Source: Novosphingobium sp. (GTDB taxonomy: Bacteria; Pseudomonadota; Alphaproteobacteria; Sphingomonadales; Sphingomonadaceae). Taken from it: a DNA stretch of 38,751 bases. Positions 1 to 7,129 of this stretch are shown one piece after another (position 1 is the first letter of the stretch; every line of letters starts with the position of its first letter). The stretch spans positions 1 through 38,751 of the forward strand of contig JAHFPT010000034.1 in the NCBI GenBank assembly GCA_023266625.1. The letters run 5' to 3'. A program made the translations under genes and the position numbers. The notes beneath the pieces are model-generated. The model did not search any database. It had not been told where the DNA came from and was given only the letters and a program-made list of their open reading frames with translations.

Positions 1-312
1 CAGCTTGCGGACCATGGGCAGCAGGCTGCGGGCAATCGCGCCCGGATTGAAGCACCCGCCGATGCCGGGAAGCAGGCGGAAGCGGGGCCGCAAGACAGTG
101 ACCCCGCCGCGAACTTCCTCTGCGGGCAGGCGGCGCAATGCCCGGTAACGCGGATGGAGCGAAAGCGGCCAGGGCGGCAGGCCAAGCGGATTGATCAGCA
201 GCAATTCCGCATCGCCCCGGCGCGCTACCGCCTGCATCTGCCGCTCGACGAAGATGCCGAAATTGGGCTGTGCGTCGCTCGGATAGAGCGTGCTGATCGA
301 CAGGATGCGCAT
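1..312 (-). CDS. Glycosyltransferase family 4-like protein, N-terminal part (partial)
   Basis: The minus strand is open from an ATG at 312 to the window edge, giving 104 codons without a stop. The product starts MRILSISTLYPSDAQPNFG and continues with a VERQMQAVARRG segment. This matches the usual opening of GT-B fold GT4 glycosyltransferases: a beta strand, then a loop ending STLYP, then the first helix. Such enzymes transfer a sugar from a nucleotide-sugar donor in exopolysaccharide, LPS or glycolipid synthesis. The donor-binding C-terminal half lies outside the window, so substrate and pathway cannot be told. The start lies 8 nt beyond the stop of the XRE regulator on the same strand, so the two may be co-transcribed. 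Confidence 0.6.
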   Translation of the reverse strand, partial: MRILSISTLYPSDAQPNFGIFVERQMQAVARRGDAELLLINPLGLPPWPLSLHPRYRALRRLPAEEVRGGVTVLRPRFRLLPGIGGCFNPGAIARSLLPMVRKL

Positions 313-320
313 TGTCTGGA

Positions 321-908
321 CTAGAGCTTGCGCACCAGCATCTCCGCCACTGCCAGCCAGGCCGGGTTCTCGACAATCACCTGCTTGCTCCCCGCGCCGG
401 GTGGCAGCAGCGCAACGCGAGTCCCGTCGCGGTTGATCATCCGCCCGAAGGCGAAGCGGCCGCCGGGGCGGGGCGCGAGGACATCGCGGTTGAGCAGGCG
501 GGCGAAGCCGTCAGGCTGGGTTTCGCGCAGCCATAGCTGATCGCCCGCGCGGTATTCGCCGGCGCTCGCCTCGACCGCCATGGCGACGATCGGGCCCCCC
601 CCAGATCCTTTGGCCCCGGCGAGCGCGATCGGCAGGATGGCGTCGCGCGGTTTGGCAAGCGCTTCTGCCCCCGCGCCGGTCAGCTGCGCGATCAGGCGGG
701 GTTGCGGCGATTCTTCGCCGCGCAGCAGCAGCTCGGGTTCGACCTCCAGAGCGGCGGCGATCTTGTTCATCCAGCCGAGCGAGAGATTGCGCATCCCTGT
801 CTCGAGCCGGCCGATGGTCTGGGCGGTGGTCGGCGGCGAACAGCGCGCGGCGACGTCGGCCAGGGTCATGCCCTTCTGGCGGCGGATGTCGCGGATGCGG
901 TTGATCAT
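321..908 (-). CDS. XRE-family transcriptional regulator with S24-like C-terminal region
   Basis: This 195-residue protein starts at the ATG at 908. The frame is open further upstream, but that extension would translate a repeat element and is rejected. Residues 1-65 form a helix-turn-helix of the Cro/CI type (RDIRRQKGMTLADVAARC, then a recognition segment TTAQTIGRLETG, then LSLGWMNKIAAALEVEP). Residues 90-195 resemble the beta-rich S24/repressor C-terminal fold (ASAGEYRAGDQLWL, then NRDVLAPRP). I could not identify a catalytic Ser-Lys pair, so it is probably a non-cleaving sensor or dimerisation domain. An imperfect palindrome and a spaced inverted repeat upstream (924-965) may be its autoregulatory operator. 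Targets and ligand are unknown. Confidence 0.8.
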   Translation of the reverse strand: MINRIRDIRRQKGMTLADVAARCSPPTTAQTIGRLETGMRNLSLGWMNKIAAALEVEPELLLRGEESPQPRLIAQLTGAGAEALAKPRDAILPIALAGAKGSGGGPIVAMAVEASAGEYRAGDQLWLRETQPDGFARLLNRDVLAPRPGGRFAFGRMINRDGTRVALLPPGAGSKQVIVENPAWLAVAEMLVRKL

Positions 909-923
909 GGCAGGCCTTCCGAT

Positions 924-965
924 AACCAAATCGGTTTTTACTTTCCTACAAACCCATCGATTTGG
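924..965. promoter_or_regulatory. Possible operator of the XRE regulator gene
   Basis: The imperfect palindrome AACCAAATCGGTT lies at 924-936. An 8-bp inverted repeat pairs CCAAATCG (926-933) with CGATTTGG (958-965). These sit just upstream of the XRE start at 908. Autoregulation is common in this family, but binding here is inferred only from symmetry and position. Confidence 0.3.
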
Positions 966-989
966 CAAGCAGTGATTCGCCGAACCGAT

Positions 990-1098
990 AGCCCCTCCCC
1001 GGCGGGGAGGGGTTGGGGTGGGGGAGCGAGGCGAATGCCGAGCGTCCACGCTGGCGTCGTACACCCCCACCCAGCCTCCCCCTCAAGGGGGAGGGGCT
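990..1098. repeat. Family A palindromic repeat (intergenic copy)
   Basis: Two GC-rich hairpins face each other: AGCCCCTCCCCGGCGGGGAG at the left end and CTCCCCCTCAAGGGGGAGGG near the right end, joined by about 60 nt that includes GGGGTGGGGG and its complement CACCCCCAC. The outer ends are inverted copies. It fills most of the gap between the divergent XRE regulator and DUF6456 genes. Related copies occur at 1968, 4872, 12764 and 13833. Confidence 0.75.
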
Positions 1099-1141
1099 AT
1101 GAAGTTAGGCTTGCTATGGATCAGCACCCGGGAGAAATGCC

Positions 1142-1612
1142 ATGCACCGCCAGCTAGTCGAACGCGAACTCACCAATGAAGGCCCCAGCCGCCGCCCGGC
1201 CCAGCGCGGCGGCCGCAGCGTCACCGTCAACCTCGCCGAATCGCCGCTAAGCTGGCTGCATTCGCGCGGGCATCTGTCGAACCGCCAATACGACGCCGGC
1301 GAGCGCCTGCGCGCTGACTGGGAGCGCGCCCAGCTGGCACCCGGTGTGACCATGCGCTGGGATGCGGTGCGGGTGAAATCGACCGGCGATCGCGGGCTGT
1401 GCGCCGGTGAGCGTCAGATCGCCGCCAAGGCGCGCTTCGACGGCGCGGTGGCAGCGGCGGGGCCGGGGCTGGCTGATGTGCTGTGGCGGGTGGTCTGCGC
1501 GGGCGAGACCCTGCCCGATGCCGAGAAGGCGATGGCCTGGCCGGTGCGGAGCGGGAAGCTGGTTTTGAGTTTGGCGCTGGATAGGGTGGCGGGGTTTTAC
1601 CGGTTGGGGTGA
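1142..1612 (+). CDS. DUF6456 domain-containing protein
   Basis: A 156-residue protein begins at the ATG at 1142, preceded by a good Shine-Dalgarno sequence (GGGAGAA). The central part reads ESPLSWLHSRGHLSNRQYDA, followed by GERLRADWERAQLAPGVTM. This is the signature I associate with DUF6456 proteins of alphaproteobacteria, which are small, basic, probably DNA-binding proteins with a helix-turn-helix-like core. The C-terminus (SGKLVLSLALDRVAGFYRLG) fits the family ending. The function of the family is not established. It is a lone gene, converging on the ABC-F gene, with a family B inverted repeat between the two stops. Confidence 0.75.
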   Translation: MHRQLVERELTNEGPSRRPAQRGGRSVTVNLAESPLSWLHSRGHLSNRQYDAGERLRADWERAQLAPGVTMRWDAVRVKSTGDRGLCAGERQIAAKARFDGAVAAAGPGLADVLWRVVCAGETLPDAEKAMAWPVRSGKLVLSLALDRVAGFYRLG

Positions 1613-1637
1613 GGGGGGTAGGCTACGTTGCGCGTGG

Positions 1638-1714
1638 CCTTCGACAGGCTCAGGCTGAGCGGGGTTTGATTATTACCTCATTCCCAAGACCCGCTCAGCC
1701 TGAGCTTGTCGAAG
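1638..1714. repeat. Family B inverted repeat between convergent genes (possible bidirectional terminator)
   Basis: The left arm starts CCTTCGACAGGCTCAGGC (from 1638) and the right arm, ending at 1714, contains GCCTGAGCTTGTCGAAG; about 26 nt separate them. RNA from either strand would fold into a long hairpin. It lies exactly between the stops of the DUF6456 gene (1612) and the ABC-F gene (1740). Confidence 0.75.
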
Positions 1715-1739
1715 CACACGCGCAAGATCCGTCCGATTC

Positions 1740-3701
1740 TTAACCCTCCACCATCTCCGCCAATTCCAGCCAGCGCTCCTCCGCAGCGTCCTTGTCCGCA
1801 CGGGCCTTGGCCACCGCCTCGCTCAAGGCGGTGAATTTCGCCGGGTCGCGGGTGTAGAGCGAGGGATCGTGCAGTGCCGCTTCGTCGCGGGCGATGGCTG
1901 CTTCTAACTCCACGATCCGGGCAGGCAGCAGGTCGTAGTCGCGTTGGTCCTTGTAGGTGAGCTTTTTCCCCTCCCGCTGGCGGGAGGGGTTAGGGGAGGG
2001 TTTGTTGTCTGATGCCGGCGTAACAGGCCCTCCCCCGACCCCTCCCGCAAGCGGGAGGGGAGTTTTTTTGACATCTGCTGGCTTTTTCCGCTGCTTCTCC
2101 CAGTCGGCGTATCCCCCAGCGACAATATCCACCTTGCCCGAGCCATCCAGCCCCAGCGTTACCGTCACCGTGCGATCCAGAAAATCGCGATCATGGCTGA
2201 CGATCAGGACGGTTCCGTCGTAATCGGCGATGACTTCCTGCAGCAGGTCGAGCGTTTCGAGATCGAGATCGTTGGTCGGCTCGTCGAGCACCAAGAGGTT
2301 CGATTTACGGGCAAATTCCCGCGCCAGCAGCAGGCGGGAACGCTCGCCGCCCGATAGGGTGCCGACCCTGGCATCGACCAGGCCGGGGTCGAACAGGAAG
2401 TCCTTGAGATAGCCCTGGACGTGCTTGCGCACCCCGCGCACATCGACCCAGTCGCCGCCCTCGGCGAGAATGTCGCGCACGCGCTTTTCCGGAGTCATCA
2501 GGCTGCGCTGCTGGTCGATCATCACGCCTTCGAGCGTTTTGGCGAGGGTGACCGTGCCTTCGTCGGGCTCCAGTTCGCCGGTGAGCAATTTGAGGAGCGT
2601 GGTCTTGCCTGAGCCATTCGCCCCGACCACACCGATCCGGTCGCCGCGCTGGATGCGCAGGGTGAAGTCCTTGATTATAGTTCTAGAACCCACACCAACA
2701 CCGTTCGTCCCGAGCGAAGTCGAGGGATTTTGGCCGAGCGAAGCCGAGGCCTTGGGCGCTGGAGGTTCTCGGCTTCGCTCGAACAGGGGTCCCTCGACTT
2801 CGCTCGGGACGAACGTATTTAGGGCGAATCTCTTGGTGACCCTGTCCGCAACAATCACCGCCTTGGTCTTGGTATCGTTGCTCGCCAGCTTGAGCTTCGC
2901 TGTCCCGGTCGGATTGAGCATCGCCGCGCGCTGGGCGCGCATTTCCCAGAGTTTTTCCAGCCGGCCCTGATTGCGCTTGCGCCGCGCAGTGACGCCGCGC
3001 TCCAGCCAGTGTGCCTCCAGCTTCAGCCTGGCGTCGAGCTTTTCGCCCGCGCGTGCCTGTTCGGCATAGATTTGCTCTTCCCAGGCCTCATAACCGCCAA
3101 AGCCCACTTCCTTGCGGCGCAGCGATCCCCGGTCGAGCCACAGTGTTGCCTTGGTGAGCCGGGTCAGGAAAGTGCGGTCGTGGCTGATGGCGATGAAGGC
3201 GCCCTTGTAGCGCGACAGCCAGCTCTCCAGCCAGTCAATCGCGGCAAGGTCGAGATGGTTGGTCGGCTCGTCGAGCAGCAGCAGATCGGGTTCGGAGGCC
3301 AGCGCCCGGCACAGTGCTGCCCGCCGCCGCTCGCCGCCACTGGCGCTTTCCGCCGACCTTGCGAGATCGATGCCGAGCTGGCCAGCAATCGCTTCGACCT
3401 CGTGGCGCGGCGGGGCGTCCCTGCCGTGCAGCGCAAAGTCCATCAGCGTGGCGTAGCCGGTGAAAAACGGATCCTGCTCCAGCACCACCACTTTGGTGCC
3501 CGGCTGCACCGAACGCTTGCCCCGGTCGGCCTCGATCTGATTGGCAATCAGCCGTAGCAGCGTCGTTTTTCCTGCGCCGTTGCGGCCGATCAGTGCCAGC
3601 CGGTCGCGTGGTCCGATGTGAAGATCGAGGTTCTGGAACAGCCAGCCCGATCCCTGGATCAGGCCAAGCTCTTCCCAGCTGAGGATCGGTGCAGCGGCCA
3701 T
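1740..3701 (-). CDS. ABC-F family ATP-binding cassette protein (Uup-like), with two repeat-derived insertions
   Basis: This 653-residue cytoplasmic protein has two ATP-binding cassettes and no membrane segments, the ABC-F plan of ribosome-associated translation factors or Uup-like DNA-linked ATPases. Cassette 1 has Walker A GRNGAGKT (residues 39-46), signature SGGERRR (121-127) and Walker B LLLLDEP (about 140-146). Cassette 2 has Walker A GANGSGKT (about 360), signature LSGGERSR and Walker B LLVLDEP. The C-terminal arm is coiled-coil-like. Two segments have no counterpart in the family: about residues 296-333, encoded by a 114-nt family C repeat, and about 548-578, encoded by a 93-nt family A repeat. 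Both are multiples of three and sit in linkers; removing them leaves 584 residues. All ATPase motifs are intact, so the protein is probably functional. Confidence 0.9.
   Translation of the reverse strand: MAAAPILSWEELGLIQGSGWLFQNLDLHIGPRDRLALIGRNGAGKTTLLRLIANQIEADRGKRSVQPGTKVVVLEQDPFFTGYATLMDFALHGRDAPPRHEVEAIAGQLGIDLARSAESASGGERRRAALCRALASEPDLLLLDEPTNHLDLAAIDWLESWLSRYKGAFIAISHDRTFLTRLTKATLWLDRGSLRRKEVGFGGYEAWEEQIYAEQARAGEKLDARLKLEAHWLERGVTARRKRNQGRLEKLWEMRAQRAAMLNPTGTAKLKLASNDTKTKAVIVADRVTKRFALNTFVPSEVEGPLFERSREPPAPKASASLGQNPSTSLGTNGVGVGSRTIIKDFTLRIQRGDRIGVVGANGSGKTTLLKLLTGELEPDEGTVTLAKTLEGVMIDQQRSLMTPEKRVRDILAEGGDWVDVRGVRKHVQGYLKDFLFDPGLVDARVGTLSGGERSRLLLAREFARKSNLLVLDEPTNDLDLETLDLLQEVIADYDGTVLIVSHDRDFLDRTVTVTLGLDGSGKVDIVAGGYADWEKQRKKPADVKKTPLPLAGGVGGGPVTPASDNKPSPNPSRQREGKKLTYKDQRDYDLLPARIVELEAAIARDEAALHDPSLYTRDPAKFTALSEAVAKARADKDAAEERWLELAEMVEG
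1968..2060. repeat. Family A palindromic repeat inserted in frame in the ABC-F gene
   Basis: Two 22-nt hairpins of the form CCCCTCCCGC..GCGGGAGGGG mark the ends, with a 49-nt middle. Total length is 93 nt, or 31 codons. Read in the ABC-F frame it encodes a peptide opening PLPLAGGVGGG and ending KPSPNPSRQREG. The same type of peptide appears in the histidine kinase and HrpB. It sits in the linker between cassette 2 and the C-terminal arm. Confidence 0.8.
2702..2815. repeat. Family C 114-nt palindromic repeat inserted in frame in the ABC-F gene
   Basis: The outer arms are CGTTCGTCCCGAGCGAAGTC and its complement at the right end. An inner inverted pair (GCCGAGCGAAGCCGAG against CTCGGCTTCGCTC) makes a two-level hairpin. 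Its length of 114 nt, or 38 codons, equals that of the intergenic copy at 16901-17014, and the two are nearly identical. In the ABC-F frame it adds a peptide such as TFVPSEVEG..KASASLG to the linker before cassette 2. Confidence 0.85.
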
Positions 3702-3795
3702 GTTGGGCGCGCCCTAGCGGCACCGACACAGCGTTGACAAGCACCGAGCACGGCATTCACCCCTTGTTCAAGCCGCCAAGCTTAGGCACCAAACC

Positions 3796-4098
3796 ATGAT
3801 GAAACACCTCGTTGCCGTAATCTCAGTTTCCGTTGCCCTTGCCATTCCCGCGCTGACATCGCTCGCCCAGGGTAATGGTGAGCAGGGGCAGGTGCGCAAG
3901 GAGATGCGCGCGGGCAATGTCCGCTCGCTGCGCGAGATCGAGGAGCGGGTGCTGCCGACGATGCCGGGCATGCAATATCTCGGCCCCGAATATGATCCCG
4001 CCGCCATGGCCTATCGGCTCAAATTCATCCGCGACGGCCGCGTTGTCTTCGTCGATGTCGACGCGCGTTCGGGCACGGTGCTCGATCAGAAGCGCTGA
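3796..4098 (+). CDS. PepSY domain-containing periplasmic protein
   Basis: A 100-residue protein with an N-terminal signal peptide (MMKHLVAVISVSVALAIPAL, cleavage likely near SLAQ). The mature part matches the small PepSY type: RSLREIEERVLPTMPG, then YDPAAMAYRLKFIRDGRVVF, then VDARSGTVLD. PepSY domains are often found in secreted proteins beside two-component systems and are thought to modulate other proteins. Here it is 72 nt upstream of a response regulator and histidine kinase, an arrangement common in alphaproteobacteria, so it may feed the kinase's periplasmic sensor. That link is inferred from position only. Confidence 0.75.
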   Translation: MMKHLVAVISVSVALAIPALTSLAQGNGEQGQVRKEMRAGNVRSLREIEERVLPTMPGMQYLGPEYDPAAMAYRLKFIRDGRVVFVDVDARSGTVLDQKR

Positions 4099-4170
4099 CT
4101 GGTGTCACTTGCTTGACGCTAAGCTGCTTTCGCCCCATGTGAATCGCTACGGCAAAGGGAATGATAAGCG

Positions 4171-4848
4171 ATGCGCATCCTGATCGTCGAGGATGAACCC
4201 ACCCTCGGCAAACAGCTCAAATCCACGCTGGAGCAGAACGGCTATGCTGTCGATCTTTCGGTCGATGGCGAGGATGGCCATTTTCTCGGTTCGACCGAGG
4301 AATATGACGCGGTGATCCTCGATCTCGGCCTGCCGGAGATCGACGGGCTGACCGTGCTTGGCATGTGGCGGCGCGAGGGGCGCAAGTTCCCGGTGCTGGT
4401 GCTGACCGCGCGCGACAGCTGGTCGGACAAAGTGGCCGGGCTCGATGCCGGGGCCGACGACTATCTCGCCAAGCCGTTCCAGACCGAAGAACTGATTGCC
4501 CGGCTGCGCGCGCTGATCCGCCGCGCTTCGGGCAATACGTCGTCCGAGCTGACTGCGGGCGATGTCCGGCTGGACACGCGCTCGGGCCGGGTGACGCTGG
4601 ACGGCGAGCCGGTCAAGCTGACCGCGCAGGAATACAAATTGCTGTCCTATCTGCTCCACCACAAGGGCAAGGTGGTCAGCCGCACCGAACTGATCGAACA
4701 TATTTATGATCAGGATTTCGACCGTGATTCCAATACGATAGAGGTCTTCGTCACGCGCATCAGGAAGAAGCTGGGCGCCGATGTCATCACCACCATCCGT
4801 GGCCTCGGCTACAGCCTCGACGACCCGGCCGCTGGCAGCCGGGGGTAG
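4171..4848 (+). CDS. OmpR/PhoB-family response regulator
   Basis: This 225-residue protein has an N-terminal receiver domain (residues 1-115) with the acidic pocket EDE at 7-9, phosphoacceptor Asp51 (VILDLGLP), the switch region TARD (79-82) and Lys101 (AKPF). A winged-helix OmpR-type DNA-binding domain follows (about 128-220), with LTAQEYKLLSYLL and a recognition region SNTIEVFVTRIRKKL. A purine-rich AAAGGGAATGATAAG stretch precedes the ATG. It lies just upstream of the histidine kinase, which is presumably its partner. The signal is unknown. The PepSY-regulator-kinase order resembles FeuP/FeuQ- or PhoP/PhoQ-like systems, but homology to either was not tested. Confidence 0.92.
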   Translation: MRILIVEDEPTLGKQLKSTLEQNGYAVDLSVDGEDGHFLGSTEEYDAVILDLGLPEIDGLTVLGMWRREGRKFPVLVLTARDSWSDKVAGLDAGADDYLAKPFQTEELIARLRALIRRASGNTSSELTAGDVRLDTRSGRVTLDGEPVKLTAQEYKLLSYLLHHKGKVVSRTELIEHIYDQDFDRDSNTIEVFVTRIRKKLGADVITTIRGLGYSLDDPAAGSRG

Positions 4849-4849
4849 C

Positions 4850-6349
4850 TTGGACGCAAGCCGCGCCAATTCCCCCCTCCCCTTCAGGGGAGGGGATGGG
4901 GGTGGGGCCTGTCCGGCAGGTGCTGTGTTATCCGACAAGCCCCACCCCAACCCCTCCCCTGAAGAGGAGGGGCTTAAGAAAGCCGATTCCGAGCCAAATC
5001 GCGCGCCGCACACCGGCTCGCTGGCGACCCGCATCATCGCGATCGCGGCGGGGTGGATCACCGTGCTGCTGTTCGTCGGCGGCTTCGCGCTCGACCGGAC
5101 CCTGACCAGCCTCATCACCCGCCAGTTCGACGACCAGCTCGGCTATATGCTGACCGGCATGGTCGGCTCGGCCGAGATTGGCCCGGACGGCGAGGTGTTT
5201 TTCAACCGCCCACTCGGCGACCAGCGCTTTCTTGAGCCCAACAGCGGCCTCTACTGGCTGATCCGCGCCAAGGATCACGAGGATTTCGCTTCGCGCTCCT
5301 TGTGGGATGGCAACCTCGAAGTGCGGGCCACCCATTTCGACAGTCAGCCGCATGTCTATGACAGTGTCCAACGCCCCAAGGAGCCGCTGCGCATCTTGGA
5401 GCGTTCGATCATCCTGCCGGGAAGCGACACGCAATGGCAATTTGCCGTCGCTGCCAGTCGCCAGTCGCTCGATACCCAGATCAGCCGGACCCGTTCGATC
5501 CTTGCCTATAGTTTCATCATTCTTGGCCTGGGCCTGTTTCTGATGGCAGGGTTGCAGACCTGGTATGGGCTCGGCCCGCTGCGCCGCGTTCGCAGGGCGA
5601 TCAAGCTGATGCGTACAACCGGCACCAACCGCGTCACCGAGCCATTGCCGCTCGAAGTCCAGCCGCTGGTCGAGGAACTCAACGCGCTGCTCGCCCATAC
5701 TGCGCGCCAGGCCGAGGAGGCGCGTACCCATGCGGGCAATCTCGCCCATGCGCTGAAAACCCCGCTCACCGTAGTGATGAATGCCGCCACCGCGCATGCG
5801 CCAGACTTATCGGACACGGTGATCCGCGAGGCGGCGGTGATGCGCCGCCAGGTCGATCACCACCTCGCCCGGGCGCGCGCAGTCGGCAGGCGGGCGGCCG
5901 GTCTGTCGCGGGCGAGTGTGTGGGAGAGCGTCGAGGCGGTGCTGCGGGCAGTGACGCGGCTCTACGAGAATACGCGCTTCGATCTCGACGGCAATCGCGA
6001 GGTTAATGTTGCAATCGAACGGCAGGACCTCGACGAAATCCTCGGCAACCTCATCGAAAACGCCGCGAAATACGGTGGCGGCAGTGTCTTCGTCACGGTA
6101 GATCACGGCAGCGCGCCGGGCTGGTGTGAAGTGTGGATCGAGGACGACGGCATGGGCATCCCGGTCGAAGAACGCGAGCGGATATTCGACCGCGGCGCAC
6201 GGCTCGACACCGGCAAGCCGGGCACCGGGCTGGGACTGGCGATTGTCCGCGATGTTGCCGAGATTTATGGCGGGACGGTCGAGCTGGATGAGAGCGAGGA
6301 TCTGGGCGGGCTGCTGGTGAAGCTGAAGCTGCCGAGGGTGGGTGCTTGA
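4850..6349 (+). CDS. Sensor histidine kinase with a repeat element in its N-terminal coding region
   Basis: This inner-membrane kinase has TM1 at about residues 61-82 (IIAIAAGWITVLLFVGG), a periplasmic sensor of about 130 residues, TM2 at about 216-240, then HAMP, a dimerisation domain with His300 in HALKTPLTV, and a catalytic domain with the N-box NLIENAAKYG (about 400), DDGMGIP and GTGLGLAIV. It would autophosphorylate and pass phosphate to the response regulator encoded upstream. The start is unsure. I chose TTG at 4850, one base after the regulator stop; ATG 4781 would overlap the regulator by 68 nt, and GTG 4925 lies inside a family A repeat that fills codons about 8-42. The repeat-derived peptide (SPLPFRGG..DKPHPNPSP..EGLK) precedes TM1, outside the recognisable domains. 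Confidence 0.88.
   Translation: MDASRANSPLPFRGGDGGGACPAGAVLSDKPHPNPSPEEEGLKKADSEPNRAPHTGSLATRIIAIAAGWITVLLFVGGFALDRTLTSLITRQFDDQLGYMLTGMVGSAEIGPDGEVFFNRPLGDQRFLEPNSGLYWLIRAKDHEDFASRSLWDGNLEVRATHFDSQPHVYDSVQRPKEPLRILERSIILPGSDTQWQFAVAASRQSLDTQISRTRSILAYSFIILGLGLFLMAGLQTWYGLGPLRRVRRAIKLMRTTGTNRVTEPLPLEVQPLVEELNALLAHTARQAEEARTHAGNLAHALKTPLTVVMNAATAHAPDLSDTVIREAAVMRRQVDHHLARARAVGRRAAGLSRASVWESVEAVLRAVTRLYENTRFDLDGNREVNVAIERQDLDEILGNLIENAAKYGGGSVFVTVDHGSAPGWCEVWIEDDGMGIPVEERERIFDRGARLDTGKPGTGLGLAIVRDVAEIYGGTVELDESEDLGGLLVKLKLPRVGA
4872..4974. repeat. Family A palindromic repeat at the start of the histidine kinase gene
   Basis: About 103 nt with end hairpins CCCCTCCCCTTCAGGGGAGG and CCCCTCCCCTGAAGAGGAGG. 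It is nearly identical to the copy in hrpB at 12764-12866, including the shared flank GGGGCTTAAG. It lies directly after the response regulator stop and is read through in the kinase frame. It may have displaced the original kinase start or ribosome binding site. Confidence 0.8.
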
Positions 6350-6369
6350 AGTTGGGTGTTTAAACTGAT

Positions 6370-6385
6370 ATACGCTTATCCGTAT
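6370..6385. promoter_or_regulatory. Possible operator of the toxin-antitoxin operon
   Basis: The inverted repeat ATACG-CTTATC-CGTAT lies 15 nt upstream of the antitoxin start. RHH antitoxins usually repress their own operon through short palindromes. The assignment rests on symmetry and position only. Confidence 0.35.
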
Positions 6386-6400
6386 GGTTGGAGATGACGC

Positions 6401-6649
6401 ATGGGCGATGAGAACACGCGCTGGACCATTGTTATCGACAAGCAGACCGACATTAGGGTGCGCACACGCCTTGCCGAGCGCGGAATGAAGAAGGGCGATT
6501 TGTCCAAATTCGTGGTGGATGCAGTCAATCGGGACCTGTTCATGCAGAGCGTTGCCGAGCTGCGCGAGGGCTTCAAGGACATGTCGCCTGAGGAGATCGA
6601 AAAGCTCGTCGATGAAGCCGTGACCTGGGCACGCAAAGGCGATTGCTAG
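6401..6649 (+). CDS. Ribbon-helix-helix antitoxin
   Basis: An 82-residue acidic protein with a GGAG ribosome binding site 8 nt upstream. The N-terminal strand RWTIVIDKQTDIRVRTRLAE, followed by KKGDLSKFVVDAVNRDLF, fits a ribbon-helix-helix DNA-binding fold. The C-terminal helical tail (SPEEIEKLVDEAVTWARKG) would bind the toxin. Its stop touches the GTG start of the PIN toxin gene, so the two are translationally coupled. The expected role is to neutralise the toxin and repress the operon. Confidence 0.75.
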   Translation: MGDENTRWTIVIDKQTDIRVRTRLAERGMKKGDLSKFVVDAVNRDLFMQSVAELREGFKDMSPEEIEKLVDEAVTWARKGDC

Positions 6650-7063
6650 GTGCTTGTGGTCCTGGACACAAATGTCCTGATCAGTGCAATTCTCGGTGAA
6701 TTCTCGTTACCAGGCAGGGTCCTGGACGCCTGGTATCATCGCAAGTTCACCCTCCTGTCCAGCGTGGAGCAGATTGAAGAGGTCAGGCGCGTTTCGGGCT
6801 ATCCCCGTCTTGCTTCCCGCCTTCAAGCCGCCAAGGTCGGTCGCCTGATTAACGAACTGCGTGAGGTGGCAACCGAGGTCAGCAATTTGCCGCTGCTCGA
6901 TGTGTCGATTGATCAGTTCGACAACTACCTTCTTGCCATGGCGCAAAAGGGCAAGGCAGATTATCTCGTATCAGGAGACAAGGCCGATCTGCTTAGCATG
7001 CAGCAGCATGGCAGGACGAGGATTGTTGCTGTCAGGCATTTCGTGGAAGTGCTGGGCGGCTAG
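6650..7063 (+). CDS. PIN-domain toxin (VapC-like ribonuclease, COG1569 type)
   Basis: A 137-residue protein with a GTG start that directly abuts the antitoxin stop. PIN features: the first acidic residue in VVLDTNVLISAIL (Asp6), a middle acidic site in the SVEQIEEVRRV helix, and the C-terminal motif DYLVSGDKADLL. These acidic residues bind Mg2+/Mn2+ in PIN ribonucleases that cleave tRNA, rRNA or mRNA. The family is listed as a putative toxin-antitoxin component; the RNA target is unknown. Confidence 0.82.
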   Translation: MLVVLDTNVLISAILGEFSLPGRVLDAWYHRKFTLLSSVEQIEEVRRVSGYPRLASRLQAAKVGRLINELREVATEVSNLPLLDVSIDQFDNYLLAMAQKGKADYLVSGDKADLLSMQQHGRTRIVAVRHFVEVLGG

Positions 7064-7129
7064 AGTTTCCGCGAACAATTGCCGAAGCTATCCGTTGATG
7101 CCATAAAGCGCCTTTGCAGGAGAAGGCTA

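Noticed and set aside
4147..5797. Minus-strand ORFs opposite the response regulator and kinase
   Set aside because: They are shadows; the plus strand has the full receiver, winged-helix and kinase motif sets.
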